Shown: positions 40,310 through 48,352 of the stretch, piece by piece
How positions within the stretch are numbered: the first letter of the stretch is position 1
Layout: the number at the start of each line of letters is the position of its first letter
Source: Clostridium sp. Cult1
Lineage (GTDB): Bacteria; Bacillota; Clostridia; Tissierellales; Tepidimicrobiaceae
DNA: 48,578 bases
Assembly: GCF_021655095.1 (NCBI RefSeq)
Contig: NZ_PPXW01000001.1
Location: forward strand, 2,030,924-2,079,501
Direction: 5' to 3'
Notes under the pieces: generated by a model
What the model saw: only the letters and a program-made list of their open reading frames with translations
What the model was told of the DNA's origin: nothing
Database searches by the model: none
Translations under genes and position numbers: made by a program

Positions 40310-41242
40310 GTGGTTATCGATACGGAATCAATGGAGATATTAATCCAGATATTTGAGCAAGAATTTTTAGATGAAACACTGTGGAATGCTTTTATAAAGA
40401 CAAAAGGGATGAGAGGATTTTTAAATTATCAAAACAGTATTGGAAAATTAAAAGATACAACTCAAATTAAAGAAGAATTAAAAAGAGTTGTTGAAAATGA
40501 AACTTATGCAGATAAATATGAGTTTCTAAAATTAAAGAAAAATTTAAAATTGTTAAAACTTGATATTAAATACATTAAAAAAAATAGTCATATTATAATT
40601 GAAAAAGCTTTAAAAGAAGTATATAAAATCGTTCCAAAACAAATGCCAATTAGATCCAATATATATCTTTATAGCGGAGGAATAGATGGGGGTTTTACTA
40701 TTAATAGAAAAGATATATTCATCAATTATGGAAGATATATTGGGGAAAGAGAAGAATTTATTAAAATATTGAGCCATGAAATGTATCATAGTAGGCAGCT
40801 TCCCATTGAAAGTAAAATCATATTTATGTTCAAACTGATATCAAAAAAGAATAGACTTTTATATGGAAGTATTGGAAAAATCATTGAAGAGGGAATAGCT
40901 TGCCTTATTCAACATGGTGCTAATCTGGAGAAAGATGATTTAACTGGGAGTCTGACTAGAAGAAATTTACTATTTGCCAAAGATGAATTTGAACTTATGA
41001 ATAATATTCTGATAAATATTAAATCAGGGAAAACAAATAGTAAAAATAATAAGTATTTAAATATATATGTGATAGGATATTTAATAGTCAGCTATCTTTA
41101 TAAGGAAAAAGGGGTAATTATTTTAGATGATTGGACAATTAATTTAAATTTTAGAAGGATAATTAAAGAATACATAGAACTATGTAATAAGAACCAAATA
41201 CCATCTGGTTTTAAGATGGATATCATCCAGTGGATTATATAA
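40310..41242 (+). CDS. Putative zinc metalloprotease, unknown family
   Basis: A 310-aa protein without signal peptide or membrane helix. It has a zinc-protease motif HEMYH (residues 156-160, within ILSHEMYHSRQ) and a glutamate pair 37 residues later (IIEEGIACLIQ, Glu193-Glu194) that could give the third ligand, the gluzincin layout. Before it is DGGFTINRKDIFINYGRY, a beta region typical of the edge strand of such enzymes. It resembles the DUF5700-type putative zinc peptidases, but I cannot assign a family firmly. Start is GTG at 40310 behind a G-rich site that is part of a hairpin; ATG 40331 is possible. The next membrane protein gene follows closely. Confidence 0.7.
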   Translation: MVIDTESMEILIQIFEQEFLDETLWNAFIKTKGMRGFLNYQNSIGKLKDTTQIKEELKRVVENETYADKYEFLKLKKNLKLLKLDIKYIKKNSHIIIEKALKEVYKIVPKQMPIRSNIYLYSGGIDGGFTINRKDIFINYGRYIGEREEFIKILSHEMYHSRQLPIESKIIFMFKLISKKNRLLYGSIGKIIEEGIACLIQHGANLEKDDLTGSLTRRNLLFAKDEFELMNNILINIKSGKTNSKNNKYLNIYVIGYLIVSYLYKEKGVIILDDWTINLNFRRIIKEYIELCNKNQIPSGFKMDIIQWII

Positions 41243-41259
41243 CGAAAGGGGAAATTGGA

Positions 41260-41982
41260 ATGATGAAAGAAGTATTCATTATATTCAAGAATAATTTTAG
41301 CAAGCTTTTAATCTATCTTGTATTATCAATAATTATTACATTGATAACAGTAAATTTTGATTTACCTCTCATTAAATCTTCAGAAATAGATTTAACATTT
41401 GATTTTAAATTACTTCTTAACTTAAACTTCCTTAAAATTATCGGAATTTCATTAATTGAAATATACATAACAGCCTATGGGTTAATAATAGCAAAGAAAG
41501 TCACTTTAGATAATTCTGTTGATCAAAAAGAATCTTTTTCAGAAGCCTTATCTTATTATCCACGACTATTGATTATTAATTTGATTTTTACAGGAGTCAT
41601 ATTTATTTTTACTTTATTATTAATAGAATTAATCAAGGTATCACCAAAAAATATGACGTTACTCATGTTTAGCAGCATAACTATCCTAGTTGGCTTTGCT
41701 GTTTTTTCAATCTTCATAAGAGTTACAGAGAGTTATATAGTATATTATGATGAGAGTATAGGATTTTCTTTTAAACAAGGGATAAAAATAGGGAAGAATT
41801 ATTTTTTGAAAATATTAGGATTATTAATAATTGGGTCTATTTTAGGAAGGATTATAGGTGGTGATATATTTGATGTAAACACTATAACTTTAACTTTTGG
41901 AACATTAATTACTGTATTATATTCTATTTATTTAACCCTTTATATAATGAATTTATGCAAAGTATGGGGAAAGGTTAATTAA
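41260..41982 (+). CDS. Polytopic membrane protein, unknown
   Basis: A 240-aa protein with about six hydrophobic segments, at roughly residues 13-30, 53-75, 100-121, 128-148, 180-199 and 207-229. The loop between helices 4 and 5 (YYDESIGFSFKQGIKIGKNYFLK) resembles membrane proteins with an internal amphipathic motif (DUF4013/YIP1-like), but I cannot name the family. ATG 41260 has AAAGGGG 8 bases upstream; the frame is open into the preceding gene (GTG 41230). The 17-base gap to the metalloprotease gene suggests they work together. Confidence 0.72.
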   Translation: MMKEVFIIFKNNFSKLLIYLVLSIIITLITVNFDLPLIKSSEIDLTFDFKLLLNLNFLKIIGISLIEIYITAYGLIIAKKVTLDNSVDQKESFSEALSYYPRLLIINLIFTGVIFIFTLLLIELIKVSPKNMTLLMFSSITILVGFAVFSIFIRVTESYIVYYDESIGFSFKQGIKIGKNYFLKILGLLIIGSILGRIIGGDIFDVNTITLTFGTLITVLYSIYLTLYIMNLCKVWGKVN

Positions 41983-41985
41983 TGG

Positions 41986-41994
41986 TGGTATAAT
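41986..41994 (+). promoter_or_regulatory. Extended -10 element before the PTS IIA gene
   Basis: TGGTATAAT (TGn-TATAAT) at 41986-41994, without a good -35, about 35 bases before the gene. Confidence 0.45.
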
Positions 41995-42030
41995 AGTTAT
42001 AATAATACCGGAAGAGGTGATGCTGTTTTG

Positions 42031-42522
42031 ATGAATTTTTTCAAAAAAAACAAACCAATCCATATTCTAGCTCCTATGTCAGGTAAAATCATTCCATTAG
42101 AAGAGGTAGATGATAAAGCTTTTTCTGAAAAGAGATTAGGAGAAGGTATAGCAATTGAGATTACCGATGGGAAGGTAATAGCACCTTTTGATGGGGAGAT
42201 AACTAGTACCTATAAATCAAACCATTGTGTTGTTATCAGATCTGAAGAAGGTATAGAACTTTTAATTCATGTGGGCTTAGAGACCATTAAATTAAAAGGA
42301 GAAGGATTTACTCAACATGTAGCATTAATGCAAGAAGTAAAACAAGGGGATGTGATTTTAGAAGCTGATTTAGAATTTCTTAAAGAAAAAAGGAAATCAT
42401 TAATATCACCAATAATTATTACTAATACGGGGAGAATAGAATCTATTGAAAAAGCAGATGGGGTTGCAGAAAAAGGCCAGTCGAATATAATGACTGTAAC
42501 TTTAAAGAAAAGTAAATACTAG
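42031..42522 (+). CDS. PTS glucose-type IIA protein
   Basis: A 163-aa EIIA of the glucose family (Crr-like), which passes phosphate from HPr to a IIB domain. Motifs are ILAPMSGKIIPLEEVDDKAFSEKRLGEG, VIAPFDGEIT and the phospho-acceptor His80 in LLIHVGLETIKLKGEGF, with the partner His in KSNHCVVIRS. The IIBC protein encoded at 44543 lacks a IIA domain, so this is its likely donor. The start is TTG 42028 or ATG 42031, with GAGGTGA upstream. A terminator follows, so it is transcribed apart from murR-murQ. Confidence 0.93.
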   Translation: MNFFKKNKPIHILAPMSGKIIPLEEVDDKAFSEKRLGEGIAIEITDGKVIAPFDGEITSTYKSNHCVVIRSEEGIELLIHVGLETIKLKGEGFTQHVALMQEVKQGDVILEADLEFLKEKRKSLISPIIITNTGRIESIEKADGVAEKGQSNIMTVTLKKSKY

Positions 42523-42532
42523 TCTTAATATC

Positions 42533-42576
42533 AATAATAAGGCAAGGGATTTCACTCCTTTGTCTTATTATTTTAT
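42533..42576 (+). terminator. Terminator after the PTS IIA gene
   Basis: A 17-bp stem with a few G-T pairs (42533-42549 with 42556-42572), 6-base loop, T-rich end. Confidence 0.85.
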
Positions 42577-42583
42577 TGAAAAA

Positions 42584-42598
42584 TGAAAATAAGTTTCA
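42584..42598 (+). promoter_or_regulatory. Putative RpiR/MurR operator 1
   Basis: The palindrome TGAAAATAAGTTTCA (TGAAA-N5-TTTCA), upstream of the -35 of the murR promoter. It has the same arms and spacing as operator 2; the centres are 32 bases apart, about three helical turns. Confidence 0.65.
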
Positions 42599-42614
42599 AA
42601 AATAAAAGAAAGTA

Positions 42615-42643
42615 TTGAAAAATAATTTCACATATATTATAAT
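42615..42643 (+). promoter_or_regulatory. Promoter of the murR-murQ operon
   Basis: TTGAAA at 42615-42620, a 17-base spacer and TATAAT at 42638-42643. Its presence means that translation cannot start at the in-frame TTG 42615. Confidence 0.85.
42616..42630 (+). promoter_or_regulatory. Putative RpiR/MurR operator 2
   Basis: The palindrome TGAAAAATAATTTCA overlaps the -35 element and the spacer of the murR promoter, a classic place for a repressor. Confidence 0.68.
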
Positions 42644-42674
42644 AAAGATAATAAAAGAATTGGAGCTGGTAAAG

Positions 42675-43532
42675 GTGGATAGTACAATTTTTACAAAAAT
42701 GAAACAGGGGATGTCAAGTTTCAGGCCATCAGAGAAGAAAATAGCTAACTATATCCTTAATAATTCTAGGGAAGCTATAAATTTATCTGTTTCGGAGATG
42801 GCAAAAAAAAGTAAAACAAGTGAGGCCAGTGTAGTTAGATTTTGTAGAACATTGGGATTAAGTGGTTATCAAGATTTAAAGATAGGCTTGTCCTTGAACA
42901 CAGCGCAAAATTCAAAAAAAGAAAAAATACTTCACGAGATAATAAATGTGGATGATTCGCCTAGAACTATTTTAAACAAGTTATCAGCAGGAAGTATTCA
43001 AGCAATTCAAGATACTTGTAATTTGGTAAATACCCATGGTTTGAGTGAAGCTATTGAAGTGATCGATAAATGTGAAAAAATACACCTTTTTGGAATTGGA
43101 GCTTCATCAATAGTGGCTCTAGATGCTCAATACAAATTTGCTAGGATAAATATTCCTTCCATTATGTTTATGGATCATCATATTCAAGTAACATCAGCAG
43201 TCCATTTAACTGAGAAAGATGTAGCTATAGGAATCTCAAATTCAGGTAGAACCATGGAAGTTATAGAAGGACTGAAGATAGCTCAAGAGAGAGGGGCTAC
43301 TACCATAGCCATAACTCAATATGGTAAGTCGCCTATACAAGATGTTTCTGATATTGTATTATTTACTGCCAGCGTAGAGAATAACTTTAGGAGTGGTGCT
43401 ATGGCTTCTAGGATAGCTCAGTTGTTAGTTATAGATAGCCTTTTTATCGGAGTTGCATGTAAACGTTATGATGAAGTTATTAATTATTTAAAAACTACAA
43501 GAGAAGCATTAGAAGATAAGAGGTATAAATAG
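42675..43532 (+). CDS. murR: RpiR-family regulator of MurNAc use (MurR-like)
   Basis: An RpiR-type regulator of 285 aa: an N-terminal helix-turn-helix domain (about residues 1-77, with SVSEMAKKSKTSEASVVRFCRTLGL) and a C-terminal SIS sugar-phosphate domain (IHLFGIGASSIVALDAQYKF, IGISNSGRTMEVIEGLKIA). By context it is the MurR-type repressor that responds to MurNAc-6-phosphate. GTG 42675 has TGGAG 9 bases upstream; the frame is open to 42615, but that lies on the promoter. Two TGAAA-N5-TTTCA palindromes at the promoter suggest autoregulation. murQ follows after 9 bases. Confidence 0.88.
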   Translation: MDSTIFTKMKQGMSSFRPSEKKIANYILNNSREAINLSVSEMAKKSKTSEASVVRFCRTLGLSGYQDLKIGLSLNTAQNSKKEKILHEIINVDDSPRTILNKLSAGSIQAIQDTCNLVNTHGLSEAIEVIDKCEKIHLFGIGASSIVALDAQYKFARINIPSIMFMDHHIQVTSAVHLTEKDVAIGISNSGRTMEVIEGLKIAQERGATTIAITQYGKSPIQDVSDIVLFTASVENNFRSGAMASRIAQLLVIDSLFIGVACKRYDEVINYLKTTREALEDKRYK

Positions 43533-43541
43533 GAGGCGGAA

Positions 43542-44441
43542 ATGAGTTTAATAACAGAAAAATCTAATATTAAATCTAAAGGGATAGATAAAAAACCAGT
43601 ACTAGAAGTATTAAAGATTATGAATGAGGAAGATAAACTTGTAGCTTATGCAGTGGAAAAAGAATTATCAAATATAGCAAAGGCTGTAGAAAAGATAATT
43701 GAGTCTTTTAAAATAGGAGGTAGGTTAGTATATATAGGAGCAGGAACTAGTGGTAGATTAGGTATACTTGATGCTTCTGAGTGCCCACCTACTTTTAGTA
43801 CAGATAAAGATCAAGTTATCGGAATAATTGCAGGAGGAATGAAAGCGGTAACTGATGCAATTGAAGGAGCAGAAGATAATTCACTAGCTGGAAAAGAGGA
43901 TTTAGTAAAGATAGGCTTAACAGAAAAAGATATAGTAGTAGGAGTAACAGCCAATGGAAACACTCCGTATGTATTAGGGGCAATGGAATATGCAAATAAT
44001 ATAGGTGCAACAACTATTGGTTTATCTTGTAACCAGGATAGTAAAATCACAAAAATAGCTACTATATCTATAACACCAATTGTAGGACCAGAAGTAATTA
44101 CAGGATCTACTAGGTTAAAAGCGGGAACTGCACAAAAAATGGTTTTAAATATGCTTTCAACTGCTTCTATGATTGGCATGGGGAAAGTATATAATAATTT
44201 AATGGTAGATCTAAATCCTTCCAATATTAAATTAATGAATAGAGCAAAGAGAATCATTATGGAAGCTACAGGAGTTGAAGAAGAGGAGGCAGAAAGGCAT
44301 TTAAAACTATCAAACAATAAACCAAAAGTCGCCATAGTTATGATAGAAGCAAGATGCAGCTATGAAAAAGCCATAGAACTTCTTGAAAAGAATAATGGTT
44401 CTATATATAAGGCTATTGCTGCAGAAGATTCAGCTAAGTAA
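43542..44441 (+). CDS. murQ: MurQ N-acetylmuramic acid 6-phosphate etherase
   Basis: MurQ (299 aa) cleaves the lactyl ether of MurNAc-6-P to give GlcNAc-6-P and D-lactate. It has a SIS domain with the family signature YIGAGTSGRLGILDASECPPTF, which includes the catalytic Glu, then GIIAGGMKAVTDAIEGAEDN and TGSTRLKAGTAQKMVLNMLSTASMI. The C-terminal helical part includes KLMNRAKRIIMEATG. Length is normal. It starts behind AGGAGG. Confidence 0.97.
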   Translation: MSLITEKSNIKSKGIDKKPVLEVLKIMNEEDKLVAYAVEKELSNIAKAVEKIIESFKIGGRLVYIGAGTSGRLGILDASECPPTFSTDKDQVIGIIAGGMKAVTDAIEGAEDNSLAGKEDLVKIGLTEKDIVVGVTANGNTPYVLGAMEYANNIGATTIGLSCNQDSKITKIATISITPIVGPEVITGSTRLKAGTAQKMVLNMLSTASMIGMGKVYNNLMVDLNPSNIKLMNRAKRIIMEATGVEEEEAERHLKLSNNKPKVAIVMIEARCSYEKAIELLEKNNGSIYKAIAAEDSAK

Positions 44442-44542
44442 TGTAAAAACAAACAAGCTATTTGGATTGGATGAAGGATTATATATAAAGACTTCGAAAG
44501 GGGTGAACAGGGAGTATTTAAATAATAAAAGGAGGTATTAAA

Positions 44543-45892
44543 GTGACCGATAAAATCAGCAGAATTTCGTCTGAAATAATCAAAAACGTAGGCGGGGAAG
44601 ACAATATTATTAGTTTTGAGAACTGCATGACTAGATTGAGAATCAAACTCAAAGATAAATCTTTATTTAAGAAAGAAGGTTTAGAAAAGGTAGACGGAGT
44701 AATGGGGATTGTTGATTCAGGGGATCAAATTCAAGTGGTTGTAGGACCAGGAGTTGCATCAAAAGTATCAGACAGGATTAGAGAAACTACTTCCATATCT
44801 GTTGAGGATGTTGTAGAATTTGGTGATGCTGCTACAGTAAAAAAACAGGTAAAAGAACAATATAAAGCAGCTCCAAGTGATACTTTAAAGAAAATATCTG
44901 ATATATTTATTCCGTTAATTCCAGCATTTATTGGTTCTGGATTAATAATGGGAATTAATAATATTCTCATGAAGACAACTAATATTAATCCTAATATCAC
45001 AGGCTTATTGGGAGTTTTCTCAGGAGCGGTATTTGGATATATGGCAATAATGGTTGGAATGAATGCAGCTAGGGTATTTGGTGGTTCTCCTGCAATTGGA
45101 GGTTTAATGGCAGGAATTACAATATCTCCAGGGTTGGCAGGTTTGACATTGTTTGGTAGAGAATTAGTGTCAGGAAGAGGCGGAATAATAGCGGTATTAT
45201 TAGTTGTGTGGTTTGCATCAATGCTTGAGAAAAGGTTAAGAAGATCTATTCATGAATCAGTAGAATTGATACTCACACCATTATTAACCATTTTAATTTC
45301 AGGATTTGTAGCAGTAATTATATTACAACCCATTGGCGGAGCCATCTCTGATGGAATTGGAATGGCAGTTACAGGAGCTATAGAAAAAGGAGGAGTTTTA
45401 ACAGGAGCAATATTAGGAGGAACATTTTTACCTTTAGTTATGACAGGACTTCATCAAGGATTAACTCCCATACATGCAGATTTATTGCAAAATACAGGTG
45501 TGACAACATTATTACCAATACTAGCAATGGCTGGTGCTGGTCAAGTTGGTGCTAGTTTTGCAGTTTATTTTAAAACAAAAAACCAAAGATTGAAAAAGAC
45601 AATCAAAAGTGCTTTGCCTGTTGGAATTCTAGGTGTTGGTGAGCCTTTGATTTATGGGGTAACTTTACCGTTAGGTAAGCCATTCCTTGGAGCTTGTATA
45701 GGTGGAGCTATAGGTGGAGCCATTGTTGCACCATTTAAAGCCGGAGCCATGGGAATGGGTATATCTGGGTTACCTTTAGCAATTCTTATTGACCAAGGTC
45801 ATGTATTGCACTATTTGTTAGGAATTATCGGAGCTTATATTGGTGGATTTATTGCCACATATTTAATAGGTTTTAAGGATCCAGTTGATTAA
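44543..45892 (+). CDS. murP: PTS IIBC permease, MurNAc type
   Basis: A 449-aa PTS permease of the glucose-sucrose group with an N-terminal IIB domain (phospho-Cys28 in SFENCMTRLRIKL) and a IIC domain of about ten helices from about residue 115 (PLIPAFIGSGLIMGINNIL). The conserved GxGEPLIYGVxLP motif is seen as GVGEPLIYGVTLPLGKPF. There is no IIA domain, which fits MurP and needs a separate IIA (42031). The MurNAc specificity is inferred from murR, murQ and mupG around it. GTG start behind AAAGGAGG, with a 101-base gap after murQ. Confidence 0.9.
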   Translation: MTDKISRISSEIIKNVGGEDNIISFENCMTRLRIKLKDKSLFKKEGLEKVDGVMGIVDSGDQIQVVVGPGVASKVSDRIRETTSISVEDVVEFGDAATVKKQVKEQYKAAPSDTLKKISDIFIPLIPAFIGSGLIMGINNILMKTTNINPNITGLLGVFSGAVFGYMAIMVGMNAARVFGGSPAIGGLMAGITISPGLAGLTLFGRELVSGRGGIIAVLLVVWFASMLEKRLRRSIHESVELILTPLLTILISGFVAVIILQPIGGAISDGIGMAVTGAIEKGGVLTGAILGGTFLPLVMTGLHQGLTPIHADLLQNTGVTTLLPILAMAGAGQVGASFAVYFKTKNQRLKKTIKSALPVGILGVGEPLIYGVTLPLGKPFLGACIGGAIGGAIVAPFKAGAMGMGISGLPLAILIDQGHVLHYLLGIIGAYIGGFIATYLIGFKDPVD

Positions 45893-45899
45893 TATATAT

Positions 45900-45939
45900 C
45901 ATAAAACTCAAGGCGAAATATTTCGCCTTGAGTTTTATG
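45900..45939. terminator. Perfect 40-base palindrome between murP and mupG
   Basis: 20 + 20 bases with exact complementarity (45900-45919 with 45920-45939) and a G+C-rich centre (GGCGAAA/TTTCGCC). It has AAACTC/GAGTTTT ends, so it may terminate transcription in both directions. The ribosome binding site of mupG begins two bases after it. Confidence 0.8.
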
Positions 45940-45957
45940 TAAAGAGGAGTGATATAT

Positions 45958-47004
45958 TTGATAGGGATATCTGTTTATGCAGGTATGGATAACAGCATAG
46001 AAGAAATACTACAATACATGGAAAAAGCCAATGATTTAGGTATAGATTTACTATTTACATCAGCACATATACCAGAAGTAAAAAAAAATTTTATGAAAGA
46101 TTTTGAAACAATATTAAATCTAAGTACGAAACTTGGTTTTACTACTATTGTAGATATATCAAAGGGTTACTTTGATCAATTAGATTTTAGTAAATATAAA
46201 ATTGACTATATAAGGTTAGATTATGGATTTACATTAGAAGAAGCTGCTAAAATGACACAAAAACACGATTTTGGAATATCTGTAAATGCTACAACATTTG
46301 ATAAAAATCAAATTGAAGAATTTATAAAGTATGGAGGTAAAGTTGACAAAATAAATGCATGTCATAATTTCTATCCTAGGAAACATACAGGAATATCTGA
46401 GGAATTGCTTATTGAAAAGAATAAAATATTTAATGAATATGGTATAAAAACCATGGGGTTTATTGCCAGTCATTATAGGAGAAGGGGACCTGTATATGAA
46501 GGATTACCAACCTTAGAGAAACATAGAGAACTTAATCCAATTATTTCAGCTCAACACCTTTTACAATTAGGGTTGGATTATATTATTATCGGAGATTCTA
46601 TGGCTTCAACAGAGGAATTAGAAATAATATCTTCTATTAGAAAGGATATTATTCTACTTCCTATAGAATTAAAAGATAATCTAACAGAAGTAGAGTTAGA
46701 TTTATTACAACAGGTTCATACCAATCGTTCAGATCCTGGAGAGTATGTTATTCGTTCTCAAGAATCTCGACTGATTAAAAAAGGAAAAATTATACCTAAT
46801 AATAATGGTATACCCAGAAATACTTATTATGTTACAATTGACAATGAAAAGTATAATAGATATGAAGGTGAGCTTCAAATTCTTCAAATAGATTTACCTT
46901 CCGATGAGAGAGTAAATGTTGTAGCTGATGCAAAAGAAGCTAAGTTATTAATAGATTTTTTAGCTCCTAATAAAAAGTTTAAATTTTATTTTACAAAAAG
47001 CTAG
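45958..47004 (+). CDS. mupG: MupG family 6-phospho-N-acetylmuramidase (DUF871)
   Basis: A protein of 348 aa, formerly DUF871: an N-terminal TIM barrel (ISVYAGMDNSIEEILQYMEKA, FTSAHIPE, NACHNFYPRKHTGIS, GFIASHYRRRGPVYEGLPTLEKHR) and a C-terminal cyclophilin-like domain from about residue 240 (VHTNRSDPGEYVIRSQESR). MupG of Staphylococcus aureus splits MurNAc-6P-GlcNAc into MurNAc-6-P and GlcNAc. Its place after murQ and murP makes this function likely and suggests the disaccharide is the imported substrate. TTG 45958 lies 9 bases after AGAGGAG; the in-frame GTG 45949 touches that site. Confidence 0.9.
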   Translation: MIGISVYAGMDNSIEEILQYMEKANDLGIDLLFTSAHIPEVKKNFMKDFETILNLSTKLGFTTIVDISKGYFDQLDFSKYKIDYIRLDYGFTLEEAAKMTQKHDFGISVNATTFDKNQIEEFIKYGGKVDKINACHNFYPRKHTGISEELLIEKNKIFNEYGIKTMGFIASHYRRRGPVYEGLPTLEKHRELNPIISAQHLLQLGLDYIIIGDSMASTEELEIISSIRKDIILLPIELKDNLTEVELDLLQQVHTNRSDPGEYVIRSQESRLIKKGKIIPNNNGIPRNTYYVTIDNEKYNRYEGELQILQIDLPSDERVNVVADAKEAKLLIDFLAPNKKFKFYFTKS

Positions 47005-47053
47005 TATAGATTATTAATAAGGGGATTCACTATCTTTTTTATCAAAAAGAATG

Positions 47054-47098
47054 TATAATAAATATTAAGCTACATTTAATGGCTTAATATTTATTATA
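47054..47098 (+). promoter_or_regulatory. 17-bp hairpin at the ribosome binding site of the zinc-ribbon protein gene
   Basis: A perfect 17-bp inverted repeat (47054-47070 with 47082-47098) around an 11-base loop. Its first six bases are TATAAT, and its last base is the first A of AGGAG, the ribosome binding site for ATG 47111. It could be an mRNA hairpin or a DNA site over a promoter. Confidence 0.6.
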
Positions 47099-47110
47099 GG
47101 AGTAATGTAA

Positions 47111-47503
47111 ATGAATTGGTTAAAAAAACTTATGGCTGGAAGATATGGCGGAGATCAACTTTCTATGATCTTGATAATATTATCATTATTATTAACATTC
47201 ATTGGACAGTTGACAAAAATCCAAATACTATTATTGATAAGTTATATTCCTTTAGGTATAAGCATTTATAGAATCTTTTCAAAAGACATATCTAAGCGTA
47301 GAATGGAGAATTATAAATTTGCTATGTTTGTAAGCCCTATATATGCTTGGTTTAAAAGAACAGAGAATCGTATGAAAGATAGAAAAACTCATAGATATTT
47401 TAAATGTCCAAATTGTAAGTCCAAATTACGACTTCCAAAAGGAAAAGGGAAAATTATGATTACTTGTCCTAAATGTAAGACAAAGTTTTCTAAAACAACA
47501 TAA
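47111..47503 (+). CDS. Membrane protein with C-terminal zinc ribbon, unknown
   Basis: A 130-aa protein with two N-terminal membrane helices (about residues 18-36 and 38-56), a basic linker with YAWFKRTENRMKDRKTHRY and a C-terminal zinc ribbon of two knuckles, CPNC and CPKC, 17 residues apart. Similar small proteins with two helices and a zinc ribbon often lie beside J-domain genes, as here. No function is known to me. Confidence 0.75.
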   Translation: MNWLKKLMAGRYGGDQLSMILIILSLLLTFIGQLTKIQILLLISYIPLGISIYRIFSKDISKRRMENYKFAMFVSPIYAWFKRTENRMKDRKTHRYFKCPNCKSKLRLPKGKGKIMITCPKCKTKFSKTT

Positions 47504-47567
47504 TTAGTTTAAAATATAAACTGGAAAGCTGAAGAAAATTTTAAATTAAGGGGAGATTAAAATATAA

Positions 47568-48347
47568 ATGGATATATTCAAAAGGATATTAGGCAAAATT
47601 TTATTTGCTATAGCCCAGCTAATATCAGTTATACTAGATATTGTGATAAAGTTAATAGAAACAATAGTAACATTTGTGAGAAGTATTGCAATAGGATTTG
47701 TAGCTTTAATAGGCATGGGAGGTTGTCTAATCCTTATGCTTTTGGCTGGCCCTTTTGGAATTCTAATATTGGCCAATCCTGTAGTATTATTAACCTTATT
47801 GTTCTTTGTTGTATTTCCAATTCTAGGCACTAAATTTGTATCCTATTTAAAATATCTAAAATATATTTTAACTGAATTTTTATTTGACCGGGCCAATTAT
47901 TTAATTGACGGTATAAGCTATAGATTCCAATCTTTTGATGAATATAAATATGCCTATAAAAGGATGGAAGAAGAAAGAAAAAGAAGAGAACAAGAAAGAC
48001 GTTATGCTGAACAACAGAAAGAGTGGGAAGAGCAATTTAGACAATGGTATGAATATCAAAATTCTCAAAGGGAGAATTATAGCTATGATGGGCAAACTAA
48101 CTATGGGTACAATTATGCTAATCCTAATATAGAGTTCAAAAACAAATATGAGAAAAGTTGTGATCTGTTAGGTGTACCCTATAATGCAGACAAATATCAA
48201 ATAAAATTAGCCTATAGGAAAAAGGCTAAAGAATATCATCCAGATTTAAACAAATCACCAGATGCAACCAGTATATTTCAACAGATAAATGAGGCTTATG
48301 AATTTTTAAGTGATGAGAATATAGAAAGATATACAAGTATAAGATAG
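47568..48347 (+). CDS. Membrane-anchored J-domain (DnaJ-like) protein
   Basis: A 259-aa protein with an N-terminal membrane region of two or three helices (about residues 8-95), a charged stretch (EEERKRREQERRYAEQQKEW) and a C-terminal J domain (SCDLLGVPYNADKYQIKLAY, then YHPDLNKSPDATSIFQQINEAYEFLSD). The HPD motif needed to stimulate Hsp70 is intact, and its location at the extreme C-terminus, facing the cytosol, suggests it recruits DnaK to the membrane. No dnaK or grpE is near. It is 64 bases after the zinc-ribbon protein gene. Confidence 0.85.
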   Translation: MDIFKRILGKILFAIAQLISVILDIVIKLIETIVTFVRSIAIGFVALIGMGGCLILMLLAGPFGILILANPVVLLTLLFFVVFPILGTKFVSYLKYLKYILTEFLFDRANYLIDGISYRFQSFDEYKYAYKRMEEERKRREQERRYAEQQKEWEEQFRQWYEYQNSQRENYSYDGQTNYGYNYANPNIEFKNKYEKSCDLLGVPYNADKYQIKLAYRKKAKEYHPDLNKSPDATSIFQQINEAYEFLSDENIERYTSIR

Positions 48348-48352
48348 TTATA

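Noticed and set aside
41230-41259. Start of the membrane protein at GTG 41230
   Set aside because: It overlaps the end of the preceding gene and has no ribosome binding site; ATG 41260 is well placed.
41983-42030. Catabolite (cre) site before the PTS IIA gene
   Set aside because: No match to the CcpA consensus by eye.
42615-42674. Longer N-terminus of the RpiR regulator from TTG 42615
   Set aside because: The region holds a near-consensus promoter and an operator, and the RpiR domain begins after GTG 42675.
43811-44335. 174-codon minus-strand frame opposite murQ
   Set aside because: Long only because the murQ strand lacks certain codons; murQ is complete and the frame is not protein-like.
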